The notes: generated by a model not told the origin, from the letters alone. A stretch of 64,000 nt of DNA from Cupriavidus laharis (GCF_914271435.1 NZ_CAJZAI010000002.1:1-64000), one strand, 5' to 3'. Numbered from the stretch's first letter, positions 32,733 through 42,333 are shown. Numbers and translations are program-made.

Positions 32733-32812
32733 GCTCAGTGATCTCCGAATATCGAGAAGTCGTGCGATGCGAACGGAAACAAGCACCAGACAGTCACCGC
32801 TGCGACGACTGA

Positions 32813-32840
32813 ACTATAGGACTTTGTTCGAACATTCGAA
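32813..32840. promoter_or_regulatory. Likely GntR operator and -10 between divergent genes
   Basis: Two TTCGAA palindromes separated by two bases (32827-32832 and 32835-32840) form a dyad in the intergenic region. On the minus strand a TATAGT (32813-32818) follows 16 bases after the first TTCGAA, so the dyad would overlap the -35 of the ligase operon, a position suited to repression by the adjacent GntR protein. Confidence 0.45.
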
Positions 32841-32914
32841 TATTAGTAAAAACCCTGCCGCCTGCGCTATGATTTGCGCTGTTACCGGAACGCGGCGCTT
32901 GCGCGGCAAACCCC

Positions 32915-33685
32915 ATGGAAAACGAGATTGACGTGTACCCTCCCTCGCTTGCGACCACGCCCCCCAGGCACCTGGACCTGGCCCGGACGCTGATGCAAGA
33001 GATCGTCAATGGCCGGCCGCGCGTCGGCGAGTTGCTCCCGACCGAGGCGGAGTTGGGCGAACAGTGGAACCTGAGCCGCTACGCCGTGCGGCAGGCCATT
33101 CAGAAGTTGACCAATCTCGGCATGGTCAGCCGGCAGGCCGGCGTGGGCACGCGGGTGATCTCGGACCGGCCGCGCGAACGCTACATGCAAGTCATGGATT
33201 CGCCGGCCGACCTGGTCGGCTATGCCAAGGGCACGACGCTGCGAATGTCTTCTTGCGAGCGGATCCAGGCGGACCCGGTTCAGGCCAGACTGCTGCGCAG
33301 CAACGTGGGCGCCGAATGGCTGCATATCGCGGGGATCCGGTATGGGGCAGACGCCAAGCACGAACCTATCGCCCTGGTCGACATTTATGTCGACCAGGCC
33401 TACAGCAAGCTGCCGGAACTCGGCGAAGTCCTGAGCGTTCCGGTCTATACGATGATCGAGAAGGAATATGGCATCAAGGTGACCCGCGTCGAGCAGGAAC
33501 TGCAGGGACTGTTGATCGCTGGCACGCAGGCCGAACAGCTGCAGGTGGAAGACGGGTCTGCCGGACTGCGCATCGTCCGCACGTATTTTCTCCGCGACAA
33601 GGTCATTGCCGTAACCACGGGCGTCCATCCGGCAAGCCGCTTCAGCTACTCCATGACCTATCAGTTGACCCAGGACGTCAGGTAG
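32915..33685 (+). CDS. GntR family (HutC-type) transcriptional regulator
   Basis: A 256-residue repressor-type regulator. The N-terminal winged helix-turn-helix (about 20-90) includes LPTEAELGEQWNLSRYAVRQ and LTNLGMVSRQAGVGTRV, followed by a UTRA ligand-binding domain (about 105-250) ending FSYSMTYQL, as in HutC/PhnF-type GntR regulators. It is divergent from the ligase-dioxygenase operon by about 180 bases and almost certainly controls it, with a pathway acid or CoA ester as possible effector. Confidence 0.88.
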   Translation: MENEIDVYPPSLATTPPRHLDLARTLMQEIVNGRPRVGELLPTEAELGEQWNLSRYAVRQAIQKLTNLGMVSRQAGVGTRVISDRPRERYMQVMDSPADLVGYAKGTTLRMSSCERIQADPVQARLLRSNVGAEWLHIAGIRYGADAKHEPIALVDIYVDQAYSKLPELGEVLSVPVYTMIEKEYGIKVTRVEQELQGLLIAGTQAEQLQVEDGSAGLRIVRTYFLRDKVIAVTTGVHPASRFSYSMTYQLTQDVR

Positions 33686-33896
33686 CCGTTGAACCGGAAA
33701 GCAGGCCGGATGACAGGCGTGCCCGGAGGCGCTCACCGCTTGCATTGCCCGGACGGCATGCCTATGTTTGCCTGAAGGGTTCGCGCAAGACAGGGAACCC
33801 TGGCGCGAGAGTGCCGCCCGCCGCCGCTCTTCGGGGCACGGCGATATCCCGGATTCCCAAACTCACCAGAACAACCAGAACACAGCAGGAACTCCC

Positions 33897-35294
33897 TTGG
33901 CCAAGTACTTCGCTCCTGCGCTCGCCTTGTCCGCCCTTTCAAGCATCGCGCTGGCGCAGGGACCGGATCCGGTTGCCGCCCCCGCCTACCAGTTCCTGCG
34001 CTACAACGAGGACTACCGCTACCTTCAGGATCCCGCCCGGCACGGCGACCTCTGGGACCCCATCAAGTACATTCCCCTGGGCACCCCCGACCTCTACCTC
34101 AGCCTTGGCGGCGAGATCCGCGAGCGCTTCGAGGACTACTCGGAACCGAACTTCGGCGTACCAGGCCCGAAGGCCGACGGCTACCTGCTGCACCGCATCC
34201 TGCTGCATGGCGACCTGCACGCCGGCGAGCGCCTGCGCGCCTTTGTCCAGCTAGGCAACCACCTGGCGCCCGGCAAGGACGTGGCACTGCCGCCCTACGA
34301 AGACCGGTTCGACCTGCAGCAGGCCTTTGTCGATGCGCGCCTGCCGGTGAGCGGCAATGCCGCCGCCGATCCGAACCTGCGCATAGGCCGGCAGGAAATG
34401 GCGTTCGGCGCCCAGCGCCTGGTGTCCGTGCGCGACGCACCGAACGTGCGCCGCGCATTCGATGGCGTGCGCCTGGGCGGCGCGGCGGGCGATGTCCGCA
34501 TGGATGCCTTCGCCACGCGGCCGGTGCTGCTCAAGGCCGGCAATTTCGACGACCAGCCCAACCATGCCCAGGGCTTCTGGGGCCTGTACACGACCTTCGC
34601 GCACAGCTTCGTCCCCGCTTCCGGACTGGACCTCTACTACCTGGGCTTCGAGAACAACCGCGCCCTCTACAGCGTCGGCCCCGGCGTGGAGCGGCGCCAC
34701 TCCGTGGGCGGCCGCGTGTTCGGTGGCCATGGCCGCTGGGACTGGGACTGGGAGGCGCTCGCGCAGTTCGGCAGCTTCGGGCAGCAGGACCTGTTCGCGT
34801 GGGGCGTGTCCACGGACACGGGCTATACCCTCGCCGTGGCAGGCTGGGACGTGCGCGCCGGTCTGAAGGCCACGGCCGGCAGCGGCGACCACGACCCGCG
34901 CGACGGCAAGCTTGGCACGTACGGCGGGCTGTTCCCCAAGCTGGCGTACTTCAACCAGGCTGGCCTGCTGGGCGCCTCGAACGTGCTCGACCTGCAGCCC
35001 TCCCTGACGCTAAAGCCGGCGGCGCGGCTGCGCCTGACGCTTTCGTGGGACCTGATCTGGCGCCAGACCACCAACGATGCGGTCTACACCGCCGCGGCCG
35101 TGCCCATTGCCGGCACGGCCGGCCAGCCCGGCCGCTACACCGGCAGCCAGCTCGCCTTCGACATGTTCTGGCAGGCCGACCGCCACATCGCGGTCAACGC
35201 CGGTTTGGTCCACGTGGACGTGGCGCCCGTGCTGAGCGCCGTGGGCGGGCGCAATACCGTCTTCACCTACGTCTCGGCCGCCTACACGTTCTGA
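33897..35294 (+). CDS. Alginate-export-type outer-membrane porin
   Basis: A 465-residue outer-membrane barrel protein. A signal peptide (ending LAQG) is followed by YRYLQDPARHGDLWDPIKYI, LSLGGEIRERFEDYSEPNFG and, later, LRIGRQEMAFGAQRLVSVRD. These are the landmarks of the 'alginate export' (AlgE-like) family, which in Burkholderiales usually means a substrate-selective porin rather than alginate secretion. The last residue is Phe. The start is set at the TTG at 33897, which begins the signal peptide and has CAGGAA upstream; the frame from 33768 adds unrelated residues. It may supply substrate to the neighbouring catabolic operon, but is not tightly linked to gntR (210 bases). Confidence 0.85.
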   Translation: MAKYFAPALALSALSSIALAQGPDPVAAPAYQFLRYNEDYRYLQDPARHGDLWDPIKYIPLGTPDLYLSLGGEIRERFEDYSEPNFGVPGPKADGYLLHRILLHGDLHAGERLRAFVQLGNHLAPGKDVALPPYEDRFDLQQAFVDARLPVSGNAAADPNLRIGRQEMAFGAQRLVSVRDAPNVRRAFDGVRLGGAAGDVRMDAFATRPVLLKAGNFDDQPNHAQGFWGLYTTFAHSFVPASGLDLYYLGFENNRALYSVGPGVERRHSVGGRVFGGHGRWDWDWEALAQFGSFGQQDLFAWGVSTDTGYTLAVAGWDVRAGLKATAGSGDHDPRDGKLGTYGGLFPKLAYFNQAGLLGASNVLDLQPSLTLKPAARLRLTLSWDLIWRQTTNDAVYTAAAVPIAGTAGQPGRYTGSQLAFDMFWQADRHIAVNAGLVHVDVAPVLSAVGGRNTVFTYVSAAYTF

Positions 35295-35385
35295 CCGGCG
35301 CCCGCCAGTTGCAGGACAGCATCCGCTGAACAGTGGCAACGCGCTCCATATGGCGTGAAGGCCGATCGCGGGGACAACCGTCCGT

Positions 35386-36018
35386 CTAACACGGCCCGGC
35401 GTCGATATAGCCAGGAAGCTTGCGCGCCTTCGCGCTTCGGGCCAGACGCACCGCCCGCACCAGCGCCGCCGCAAAACCCTCGGGCGTATCGAGCGGACCG
35501 TCGATATGCCGGCGGAAGAAGTCGGCCCACTTGAAATCGGGATACGCCTGCCGGACCTTCAGATAGCCGCCCGCCAACTGGACGAACGCCTCCAGGCTGC
35601 GGTACGGGTCGTCGCGCATGTCATGGACCGACGCGGGCAATTCGTTCAGCGGCCGGAGGCGTCCATGCTCGTCATAGGGGTGGACCATGTGCCGGTCCAC
35701 CATCCAGCGCCAGAACCCGTGCCCGTCCAGGCGGCTGAGGTCCGTGCGGACAATGGCCGGCACGTGCGTCAGGCCGAGGTCGTGCCATGCGCGCACCCAA
35801 TGGTGGTGATCCACGACATACAGCGCCTGCTCCGGTCCGATGACGACATGCACACGATGCCTGTCGAGGAATGCCGCCCGCCGGGCCGGCGGCACGCGGC
35901 GGGTCACGTGCATTTTCTGGGCGACATGGTAGGCGCCCACCGTGATCTGGGTCGGATGCAGGGCGTCGAGCGGCACCATCAGCTTGCTGCCGCGGCGAAG
36001 TGTCCTGGGCTCCCGCAT
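35386..36018 (-). CDS. ParB-like (ParBc_2-type) protein, paralogue A
   Basis: A 210-residue protein resembling the putative ParB-like nuclease family. Visible are LHPTQITVGAYHV, the central LYVVDHHHWVRAW, and the C-terminal hallmarks HPYDEHGRLRPL and HDMRDDPYRSLEAF. It carries no chromosome-partition HTH, so it is not a true ParB. The family function is unknown; related proteins occur in stress-associated plasmid and chromosome regions. A clear paralogue is encoded on the other strand at 38234-38887. It is followed upstream (same strand) by a BON-domain gene 38 bases away. Confidence 0.8.
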   Translation of the reverse strand: MREPRTLRRGSKLMVPLDALHPTQITVGAYHVAQKMHVTRRVPPARRAAFLDRHRVHVVIGPEQALYVVDHHHWVRAWHDLGLTHVPAIVRTDLSRLDGHGFWRWMVDRHMVHPYDEHGRLRPLNELPASVHDMRDDPYRSLEAFVQLAGGYLKVRQAYPDFKWADFFRRHIDGPLDTPEGFAAALVRAVRLARSAKARKLPGYIDAGPC

Positions 36019-36056
36019 GCGCGAAGGGCGCGGCGACAGTGCCGCCGCGCGGTGGC

Positions 36057-36584
36057 TCAGCTCTTGTTCAGCGTACGCTCCGGCGAGGTGTCGGAGCCTT
36101 CGAAGTGCCCCGCGACCGGGCCCGCGCGGACGGTGCCATCGTTGCGCTGCACGCGCAGGCGGTTCTCGACCTCGGTCACGCCGAATACGGCTTCGGAGAT
36201 CTCCTCGATGACGTATTTCTCGCGCCGTTCATGGACGGTGCCTTCCAGCATGACCACGCCGTCGGACACCTCGACCGAGACATCCGATACGTCGACATAC
36301 GGGTTCATCGCGAGCCGTTCGCACACGTCCTCGCGGACACGTTCATCGGGGCGGCGATAGCCCTTGGGGCCCACCGGGCGCCGCGCTGCCCCGGAAAACG
36401 CCGGGCTGCGTCCGCGATAGCCGGGATCGTCCGGATAGACGCGCTGGCCGCCGCTGAACGACTGGCCCCAGTCCTCGGAGCCGCTGCCACGGTTTTCATC
36501 GTACGCAGGCCGGCCCCGTCCCGGCTGCGCGTGCCGCGGGAAGTCGCCGCTGCCGCCGCCGCGGCCCTTGCGGAAGTTGAACAT
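36057..36584 (-). CDS. BON-domain protein with Gly/Arg-rich N-terminus
   Basis: A 175-residue protein. The first 85 residues are Gly, Arg and Pro-rich (SGDFPRHAQPGRGRPAYDEN region), likely disordered. Residues about 85-155 form one BON domain (RPDERVREDVCERLAMNP, then VEVSDGVVMLEGTVHERREK). It lacks a signal peptide. A strong AAGGAGG precedes the ATG at 36584. Such SWFGD-like/BON proteins of Burkholderiales are often induced by stress. It is co-directional with the ParB-like gene and divergent from the SDR gene. Confidence 0.82.
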   Translation of the reverse strand: MFNFRKGRGGGSGDFPRHAQPGRGRPAYDENRGSGSEDWGQSFSGGQRVYPDDPGYRGRSPAFSGAARRPVGPKGYRRPDERVREDVCERLAMNPYVDVSDVSVEVSDGVVMLEGTVHERREKYVIEEISEAVFGVTEVENRLRVQRNDGTVRAGPVAGHFEGSDTSPERTLNKS

Positions 36585-36710
36585 GTCTGCCTCCTTGCAG
36601 TCCTGGCCCGTCAGGCATTGACGCGGTGGACCCGCCACGCGGTCAATGCCGCACGCGGCCGCATCGAGTACCCGGGCGCCGCAAGAACCGTGCCCCGGCC
36701 TGCAGCGGCG

Positions 36711-36751
36711 CCTGTGCGATCCGGCGCGCGGCCTGTGCGATCTGGCGCGCG
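36711..36751. repeat. Tandem repeat of a 20-21 bp unit
   Basis: Two copies of CCTGTGCGATCYGGCGCGCG in the divergent intergenic region between the BON and SDR genes, one mismatch. It could be a regulator site or an accidental duplication. Confidence 0.5.
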
Positions 36752-36920
36752 AATACAGGCGGGCATATCGTTCAACGCCGCAGCCCGCAACGGTAAGGAT
36801 TTCCAGGCCGGTGTAAGGCTTACGGCCTTCCGGCGCGACTGCCGCGCGGTGGCGCACGCGCGGCGCGAGGCATGAAACTTGCGCGACACGGATCCAGACG
36901 ACACCTCCGGGAGCACGCCC

Positions 36921-37778
<858 letters not shown>

Positions 37779-37851
37779 TGCCTAGTGCCTAGTGCCGCGG
37801 CAATGCGCCGCCGGATGCGGACAGATCATCGATTGCAGCAGGAGAGCAGCC

Positions 37852-38265
37852 ATGTCACCGATCATATTCGGACGGTTCGACACCGTCGCCCGCGCGGAAG
37901 ACGCCGCGCGCGCCCTGTACGCGCGCGGCTTTTCTGTCTGGGACGTTTCAGTCATCTCGGTCGCGCAGCAGGGCGGACAGGGAGGCAGGCAGCCGTGCGT
38001 GGTGCTTGCCGCCTGCGTGCGAAGGGGAAATGCCACTGTCGCGGCCGACGTGCTGCGCGAAGCCGGCGCGCAGGACCTGGAGCGCACGCAAGGCCAGTGG
38101 GAAAGCGGACGGTGGACCGACTTCGACCCCGCCGTGCATGGCGGGCGCCAGGATGCGGCGCAGCCGCTGGCCCGCGAGGCGGTGGACTGCGAAAGCACCG
38201 GCAACGAAGACCCGGGCAGCGAACTGGAGCACTATGTCGACCGTCAGCGTGCCAGCCGCGATTAG
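37852..38265 (+). CDS. Hypothetical protein, 137 residues
   Basis: A small soluble protein beginning MSPIIFGRFDTVARAEDAAR with a likely ferredoxin-like beta-alpha-beta start, then a Cys-containing strand (VVLAACVRRGNATVAADVL). The polar C-terminal half ends in VDRQRASRD. CAGGAGAGCAGCC precedes the start. The opening resembles proteins of the general-stress DUF1269/'glycine-zipper' type, but no family is assigned. The next gene (ParB-like) overlaps its 3' end by 32 bases, so the two are probably co-translated. Confidence 0.65.
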   Translation: MSPIIFGRFDTVARAEDAARALYARGFSVWDVSVISVAQQGGQGGRQPCVVLAACVRRGNATVAADVLREAGAQDLERTQGQWESGRWTDFDPAVHGGRQDAAQPLAREAVDCESTGNEDPGSELEHYVDRQRASRD

Positions 38266-38887
38266 GCGCCGCGGCAAGGCCATTGCCGAGATGGCCCGCC
38301 TGCGCCCGACCCAGCTTACGCTCGGCTACATCCACATGCGGCACAAGATGATGGTGACACGCCGGCACCAGGACATGGGCGACCGGGCGGCGCTGCGCCG
38401 CTTCCTGCGCCGCCACCGCGTCAAGACCGTCGTCGGGCCCGGCGGCTCACTGTTCATCGTCGATCATCACCTCTGGGCGCGGGCCTGGTCCGAGCTTGGA
38501 TACCGGCGGGTACCGGTCCGCATCCTGCACGACCTGAGCGGGCTCAGCCCGTCCGACTTCTGGAAGCGCATGCGCGCGCTCGGGCATGTGCATCCCTACG
38601 ACGAACTGGGCAGCCGCCTTGGCGTGGAAGCGCTGCCTGCCACCGTGATGGGCATGCGCGACGACCCGTACCGCAGCCTTGCGGCGTTCGCGCGCCAGTC
38701 GGGCGCGTACCGCAAACCCGGCAATGCCGACGGCGACTTCCGCTGGGCCGGCTTCCTGCGCGACCGCATCGAGGAGGACACGGGCACGATCGGCGGCTTT
38801 GCGCTGGCGCTGACGCAGGCTATCCGCCTTGCGCGTACCAGCGCCGCGCGTCGCCTGCCGGGCTACTGCGGTGCCGCCAGGCGGTAG
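38234..38887 (+). CDS. ParB-like (ParBc_2-type) protein, paralogue B
   Basis: A 217-residue paralogue of the protein at 35386-36018. It shares LRPTQLTLGYIHMRHKMMVT, LFIVDHHLWARAW, HVHPYDELGSRL and GMRDDPYRSLAAF. The DHH/DHHH core and the RDDPYRSL box are the most conserved parts, so they may hold the active site. ATG at 38234, with CTGGAGC before it, overlaps the upstream gene by 32 bases; a later start at MARLRPTQ is possible. A longer frame from 38006 is rejected. Confidence 0.78.
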   Translation: MSTVSVPAAIRRRGKAIAEMARLRPTQLTLGYIHMRHKMMVTRRHQDMGDRAALRRFLRRHRVKTVVGPGGSLFIVDHHLWARAWSELGYRRVPVRILHDLSGLSPSDFWKRMRALGHVHPYDELGSRLGVEALPATVMGMRDDPYRSLAAFARQSGAYRKPGNADGDFRWAGFLRDRIEEDTGTIGGFALALTQAIRLARTSAARRLPGYCGAARR

Positions 38888-39054
38888 CGTGCCCTGCCTC
38901 CGGACGCACCCAGCAGGCCCGCGCCGTGACACGAAGACCACGCGGCATGCCGTTATTCGCTTCCGATGACGTCAAAGTAGGACGCCGACCGACGGCAACG
39001 GGGGGGCCCTGCCATGTAGAACACAGGCATGGGTTCGCCAAGGAGGTGTCTTCC

Positions 39055-39285
39055 ATGTCCAGCCGAAATTGTTCCATCCAGGTCTTCCAGACGGAAGCCG
39101 GCCAGTGGTCCGTCCGATCGGATGAGCCGGGCGCCGGCCACGTTGACTATCCGTCGCTGGGCGCTGCCATCGCTGCGGGCGTCCACATGGCCATGGCCGA
39201 AGGTGCCTTGCTGACGATTCATGCCGTCAACGATGCGAAGAGCGAGATCGACTTCGCCGGCTGCAGCATGCCGCAGACGGCCTGA
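39055..39285 (+). CDS. Small hypothetical protein (DUF2188-like)
   Basis: A 76-residue soluble protein preceded by a near-perfect Shine-Dalgarno (AAGGAGGTG). The sequence has the look of small DUF2188-like beta proteins: IQVFQTEAGQWSVRSDEPG, then YPSLGAAIAAGVHMAM, a short repeat-like strand-helix unit. Confidence in the gene is good, in the family low. It lies after the ParB-like gene with a gap of about 170 bases. Confidence 0.6.
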   Translation: MSSRNCSIQVFQTEAGQWSVRSDEPGAGHVDYPSLGAAIAAGVHMAMAEGALLTIHAVNDAKSEIDFAGCSMPQTA

Positions 39286-39313
39286 CGGAAGGGCGCCGTC
39301 CCGCCGCTCCGGC

Positions 39314-40420
39314 TCACTTGGGGCGAGGCTGGTTCAGATCACCGCCCACCGCCGGCAACTTCCCCTCGCGGCGCAGCATGACCGCCTGCGCCACGGCCGC
39401 GCCCACGTTCTCCACTTCGCGTTGCACGGCGGTGTCCTCATCGAGCGCGCGGTGGGAGGTCGCATAGGGCGTGTAGTAGCCAATAAAGCGGTCCAGCTGC
39501 GCGTAAGGCCCGGCGTCGATCAGGCCCATCCAGCCGAGCCAGTCGCCCAATGCGCGGCGCACGCCTTCAACGCCGGCCACGTCGCCGTGGACCACCAGCC
39601 CGTAGACCCGCCCGGCGAGATGCTTGGGATAGTCCCAGCCCTTCAGTTCGAGCGCCTTCGCCTCCGCTACGGTCTTCCCGTGCGTGCTGCTCGGGTCCGG
39701 ATTGCCGCCATCGGCGCAGACCAGCCGGTCCATCATCAGCTTGAGCGGGCTGGCCGCCTGGTACCAGTAGGTCGGCGTCACGATCAACACGCCATGTGCC
39801 GCCACCCACCTCGGGTAGATCTCGTTCATCCAGTCATTGACCTGGCCAAGTGCATGGTTCGGATAGCAGCTGCAAGGCCAGTGACACAGGGGCATGGCGG
39901 TGGAAACGCAGCCCTTGCACGGGTGGATATGCCGGTCCGGGTCGGATGCGAGCAGGCTCAGGTCGAGCGTATCGACGGTGATCCCCCTGGCCTCCATGCG
40001 CGAGCTCGCGAGCGTCGCGAGCCGCCAGGACTTGGACACCTCGCCCGGACACGTGAAGTCGTTGCGCGAGGCGCAGATCACGACCAGCACGCGGGGCGTC
40101 GCATTGGGGTCATCGTGCCGGCGCGCGGCGTCCTGTATGGCGTCGCGCGCCCTCCGCCATTCGACGGAGATGTCGTAGTCGGGGTCCGCGGCGCCCGCGC
40201 CCGCTTTCTCGGTGACGGGCGCCTTGCGGCCCTGGCAGTATGCATCCCAGGCGATCGCCTCAAGGCGGTCGATCGCGGCATCCTCCTTGCGGAAGGCCGG
40301 GTCATAGTACCTGGCGCGAAAGCGCGCGCGGAACGCCTCGCGGGACATGAATTCGACGACCTGCCCCTTGCGTATGTCGTTCGCTGCGTGACGATGGTCA
40401 CCGTATTCGCCTCGGTTCAT
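39314..40420 (-). CDS. Flavodoxin-like NAD(P)H-dependent oxidoreductase
   Basis: A 368-residue protein. The N-terminal 110 residues are charged and helical with no clear family (KGQVVEFMSREAFRARFRAR). From about residue 110 a flavodoxin/NADPH-dependent FMN reductase-like domain begins (RVLVVICASRNDFTCPGEVS). A cysteine-rich loop (KGCVSTAMPLCHWPCSCYP) is followed by LIVTPTYWYQAASPLKLMMD and LVVHGDVAGVEGVR. It should bind FMN and reduce quinones or another acceptor. The extra N-terminal part and four-cysteine loop are unusual for the family. GGAGTTATCG precedes the ATG, which overlaps the stop of a small upstream frame (ATGA). Confidence 0.82.
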   Translation of the reverse strand: MNRGEYGDHRHAANDIRKGQVVEFMSREAFRARFRARYYDPAFRKEDAAIDRLEAIAWDAYCQGRKAPVTEKAGAGAADPDYDISVEWRRARDAIQDAARRHDDPNATPRVLVVICASRNDFTCPGEVSKSWRLATLASSRMEARGITVDTLDLSLLASDPDRHIHPCKGCVSTAMPLCHWPCSCYPNHALGQVNDWMNEIYPRWVAAHGVLIVTPTYWYQAASPLKLMMDRLVCADGGNPDPSSTHGKTVAEAKALELKGWDYPKHLAGRVYGLVVHGDVAGVEGVRRALGDWLGWMGLIDAGPYAQLDRFIGYYTPYATSHRALDEDTAVQREVENVGAAVAQAVMLRREGKLPAVGGDLNQPRPK

Positions 40421-40692
40421 CGATAACTCCGGCTGTGAGTGTGGCCGGGCCCGATATCAGCCGAACGGACCCATGCGTCATGACGTCTCCGCAAGTTCCG
40501 TACCGCCACACGCCGGATCCGCGTGCGATAGAGCGCCGGGTGCTTCTCATAAAGCTGCGCGTCGAAATAGACCATGCCTGTCGCAAACGGCTCGTCTTCA
40601 CGACGCACGCTTCGTAAGGCCCAATGGAAATTGCGGTTCTCCGTAGAAAGATTTACCGCCTGTACACACCGCCGGCACGCATGCCCGGACAC
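40417..40692 (-). CDS. Possible small gene or remnant upstream of the flavodoxin-like gene
   Basis: A 91-codon frame whose TGA overlaps the ATG of the flavodoxin-like gene (ATGA), which suggests translational coupling. The second half looks coding (ATGMVYFDAQLYEKHPALYR), the first is Cys/Arg-rich and may be non-coding, so the real start could be internal. No family is recognised and no good Shine-Dalgarno was found. Confidence 0.3.
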   Translation of the reverse strand: MSGHACRRCVQAVNLSTENRNFHWALRSVRREDEPFATGMVYFDAQLYEKHPALYRTRIRRVAVRNLRRRHDAWVRSADIGPGHTHSRSYR

Positions 40693-41085
40693 CGCCGCGG
40701 CGCATCTGGGTTACACCGGCATGCGCTGTCGTTTCACAGCCTTTGCGTTGGCGCCGGCAGGCGTTGACCTGTGCGCGGTCAGGCACGGTTTCGCTGGATA
40801 TTTCGGCGCGTCGTGGCATCAATGCATAGATTGGGGGCAGATGCCCAATGGCGACTCAAGATGCATGCCTGCCCGATGCCGCACACGGCGGTATCGGGCA
40901 GCAGAGACTGGCACGACAGATGCTGGGTGCCGATGCCGATTGACAGGCGCCGGCCGCAAGCGGGTACCATCGCATGCGCCCGTCATGGCGGGCGACACTG
41001 CGCCAGTGTTGCGAGGCAATGGACCGCTTCGAACGGCGCCACACGCGGCCAGCGACTCCGCCGCGCGTCACTGCAGGGAGCTGAC
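40693..41085. other. Intergenic region before the NUDIX gene
   Basis: About 390 bases. Open frames here are short and Arg/Cys-rich and look spurious. It should hold the NUDIX promoter; nothing more is recognised. Confidence 0.4.
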
Positions 41086-41469
41086 ATGCAACCGCTGAAG
41101 CCGAAAGTCAGGGCCACCATCGTCTGCATCCGACACGGCCGTGTCCTGCTCGTTTCGAAGGACGGAGTGCGATGGGCGCTGCCTGGGGGCCGCCCCGGCA
41201 AGCAGGAATCGCCCGAGGAAACGGCACGGCGCGAACTGCACCAGGAAACGGCCCTGGAAGCCAAGGCACTCGTGGGCGCCTTCCAGTTCATCGGCGCGAC
41301 CACGGTACACCACGTGTTCACTGCCGCCATTGCCGCATCCGCGCGACCCAAGCCCGGTAATGAGATCAAGTGCCTGCAATGGCTCTCGCACGAGAAGCTT
41401 GGCGAAGTGGAGACAAGCACGACGACGCGGCAGATCGTGTCACAGTTTTTTCATGCCCATACGCCGTAG
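41086..41469 (+). CDS. NUDIX hydrolase
   Basis: A 127-residue NUDIX protein. The fold is given by RATIVCIRHGRVLLVSKDGVR and WALPGGRPGKQESPEETARR. The NUDIX box G-x5-E-x7-REUxEExGU reads as RELHQETAL at its end, so the first Glu of the EE pair is Gln and the Gly is Ala. This may weaken metal binding or reflect a substrate-specific branch. GGGAGCTGAC precedes the ATG at 41086; a longer frame from 40771 is rejected. It hydrolyses a nucleoside-diphosphate-linked compound if active. Confidence 0.83.
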   Translation: MQPLKPKVRATIVCIRHGRVLLVSKDGVRWALPGGRPGKQESPEETARRELHQETALEAKALVGAFQFIGATTVHHVFTAAIAASARPKPGNEIKCLQWLSHEKLGEVETSTTTRQIVSQFFHAHTP

Positions 41470-41643
41470 ACGACCGTAGAGCGTGACACGCATGCAACAG
41501 TCGACGTCGCTTGTGGCAGCGCATGCAGCACGTTTCCACCCGCAAAGTGGCGTGTGAACGGTTCCCGCTCCGATGCGTGCCACCGACCGTGGCTGCGGCG
41601 CGACAATCGCCGCATTGACCCATTTGCGGCGATGGTTCGCGAG

Positions 41644-41721
41644 TACACTCGACGGCGGGGCGGTTAACGGGTACGCCCCAACCACTTCGAGCCCTCGACC
41701 ACCCCGGCCGAGGGCTTTTTT
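41644..41721 (+). ncRNA. Candidate small RNA ending in an intrinsic terminator
   Basis: TACACT (41644-41649) could be a -10. It is followed by a possible transcript of about 65 bases with hairpin GGGGCG/CGCCCC (41657-41679) and a terminator hairpin GCCCTCG/CGAGGGC (41691-41715) plus six T. No gene ends here, so the terminator is unexplained otherwise. The -35 is not clear; this is a candidate only. Confidence 0.4.
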
Positions 41722-41966
41722 GTTCCTGGTGGATTTCGCAGAATTGTCATTGGCCGGCGTTCTGTCGTTTTGGGGTGTTTGTGGCGAATCTGGCATATGC
41801 TGCCGGCCACGCGCCAGGCAACCGTAAAGACGTCATTCCCGTTCCTCTCTTCCCTGTTCCTCTCTATCAGCAGCCTTTCCCTACCTAAAGAGGGTGTCCG
41901 GCGTAACGAATGCTCCGCATACTGCCGCCCTCACCGGCCATCAGAGCCGAATACACAGGGTCAAGA

Positions 41967-42128
41967 ATGCAGAACGTCGTCGCTTACGGCGCGTATTTCC
42001 TCGCCTGCCTGCTCGCCTTGCTGGCTGCCGCCCGCTGGATCTGCCGCAATGATCCTGCCTTGCGGGATTCCCTCACGCCACCGCCCAAGCACCCTGAAGA
42101 CCGGGAGTCTTCCGCGCCGAAAGACTGA
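41967..42128 (+). CDS. Small single-span membrane protein, 53 residues
   Basis: Begins MQNVVAYGAYFLACLLALLA, one hydrophobic helix followed by a basic/polar tail (WICRNDPALRDS, then a Pro/Lys/Glu-rich end). This is the pattern of a single-span inner-membrane small protein. Weak Shine-Dalgarno (AGGGTCAAG). The open frame starts at 41910, so the start is uncertain. No family recognised. It precedes chaA by about 200 bases. Confidence 0.5.
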   Translation: MQNVVAYGAYFLACLLALLAAARWICRNDPALRDSLTPPPKHPEDRESSAPKD

Positions 42129-42333
42129 AGCGCACAAGAATCCGCCATCAATCACCACGAAATTCGCCCAATTTCGCGTAATTATCTGGAACTGATTTAC
42201 TCTTCACTTGCCTTATCACTGCCGCCGCGGCTATCTGCCGCAGCGGATCCCCTTCTGCTTCGTGCCGGGCCTGCGCCCTGCACGTCTCTTGCCACCGCTC
42301 GGCGGCACCAAAACAAGAAAGGAAAAACAGGGA

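Noticed and set aside
31239..32741. A 500-codon plus-strand frame
   Set aside because: Antisense to the AMP-dependent ligase; a shadow without motifs.
42129..42333. A metal-sensing riboswitch in the chaA leader
   Set aside because: No recognisable conserved core was seen, only a GCCACCG/CGGCGGC hairpin.
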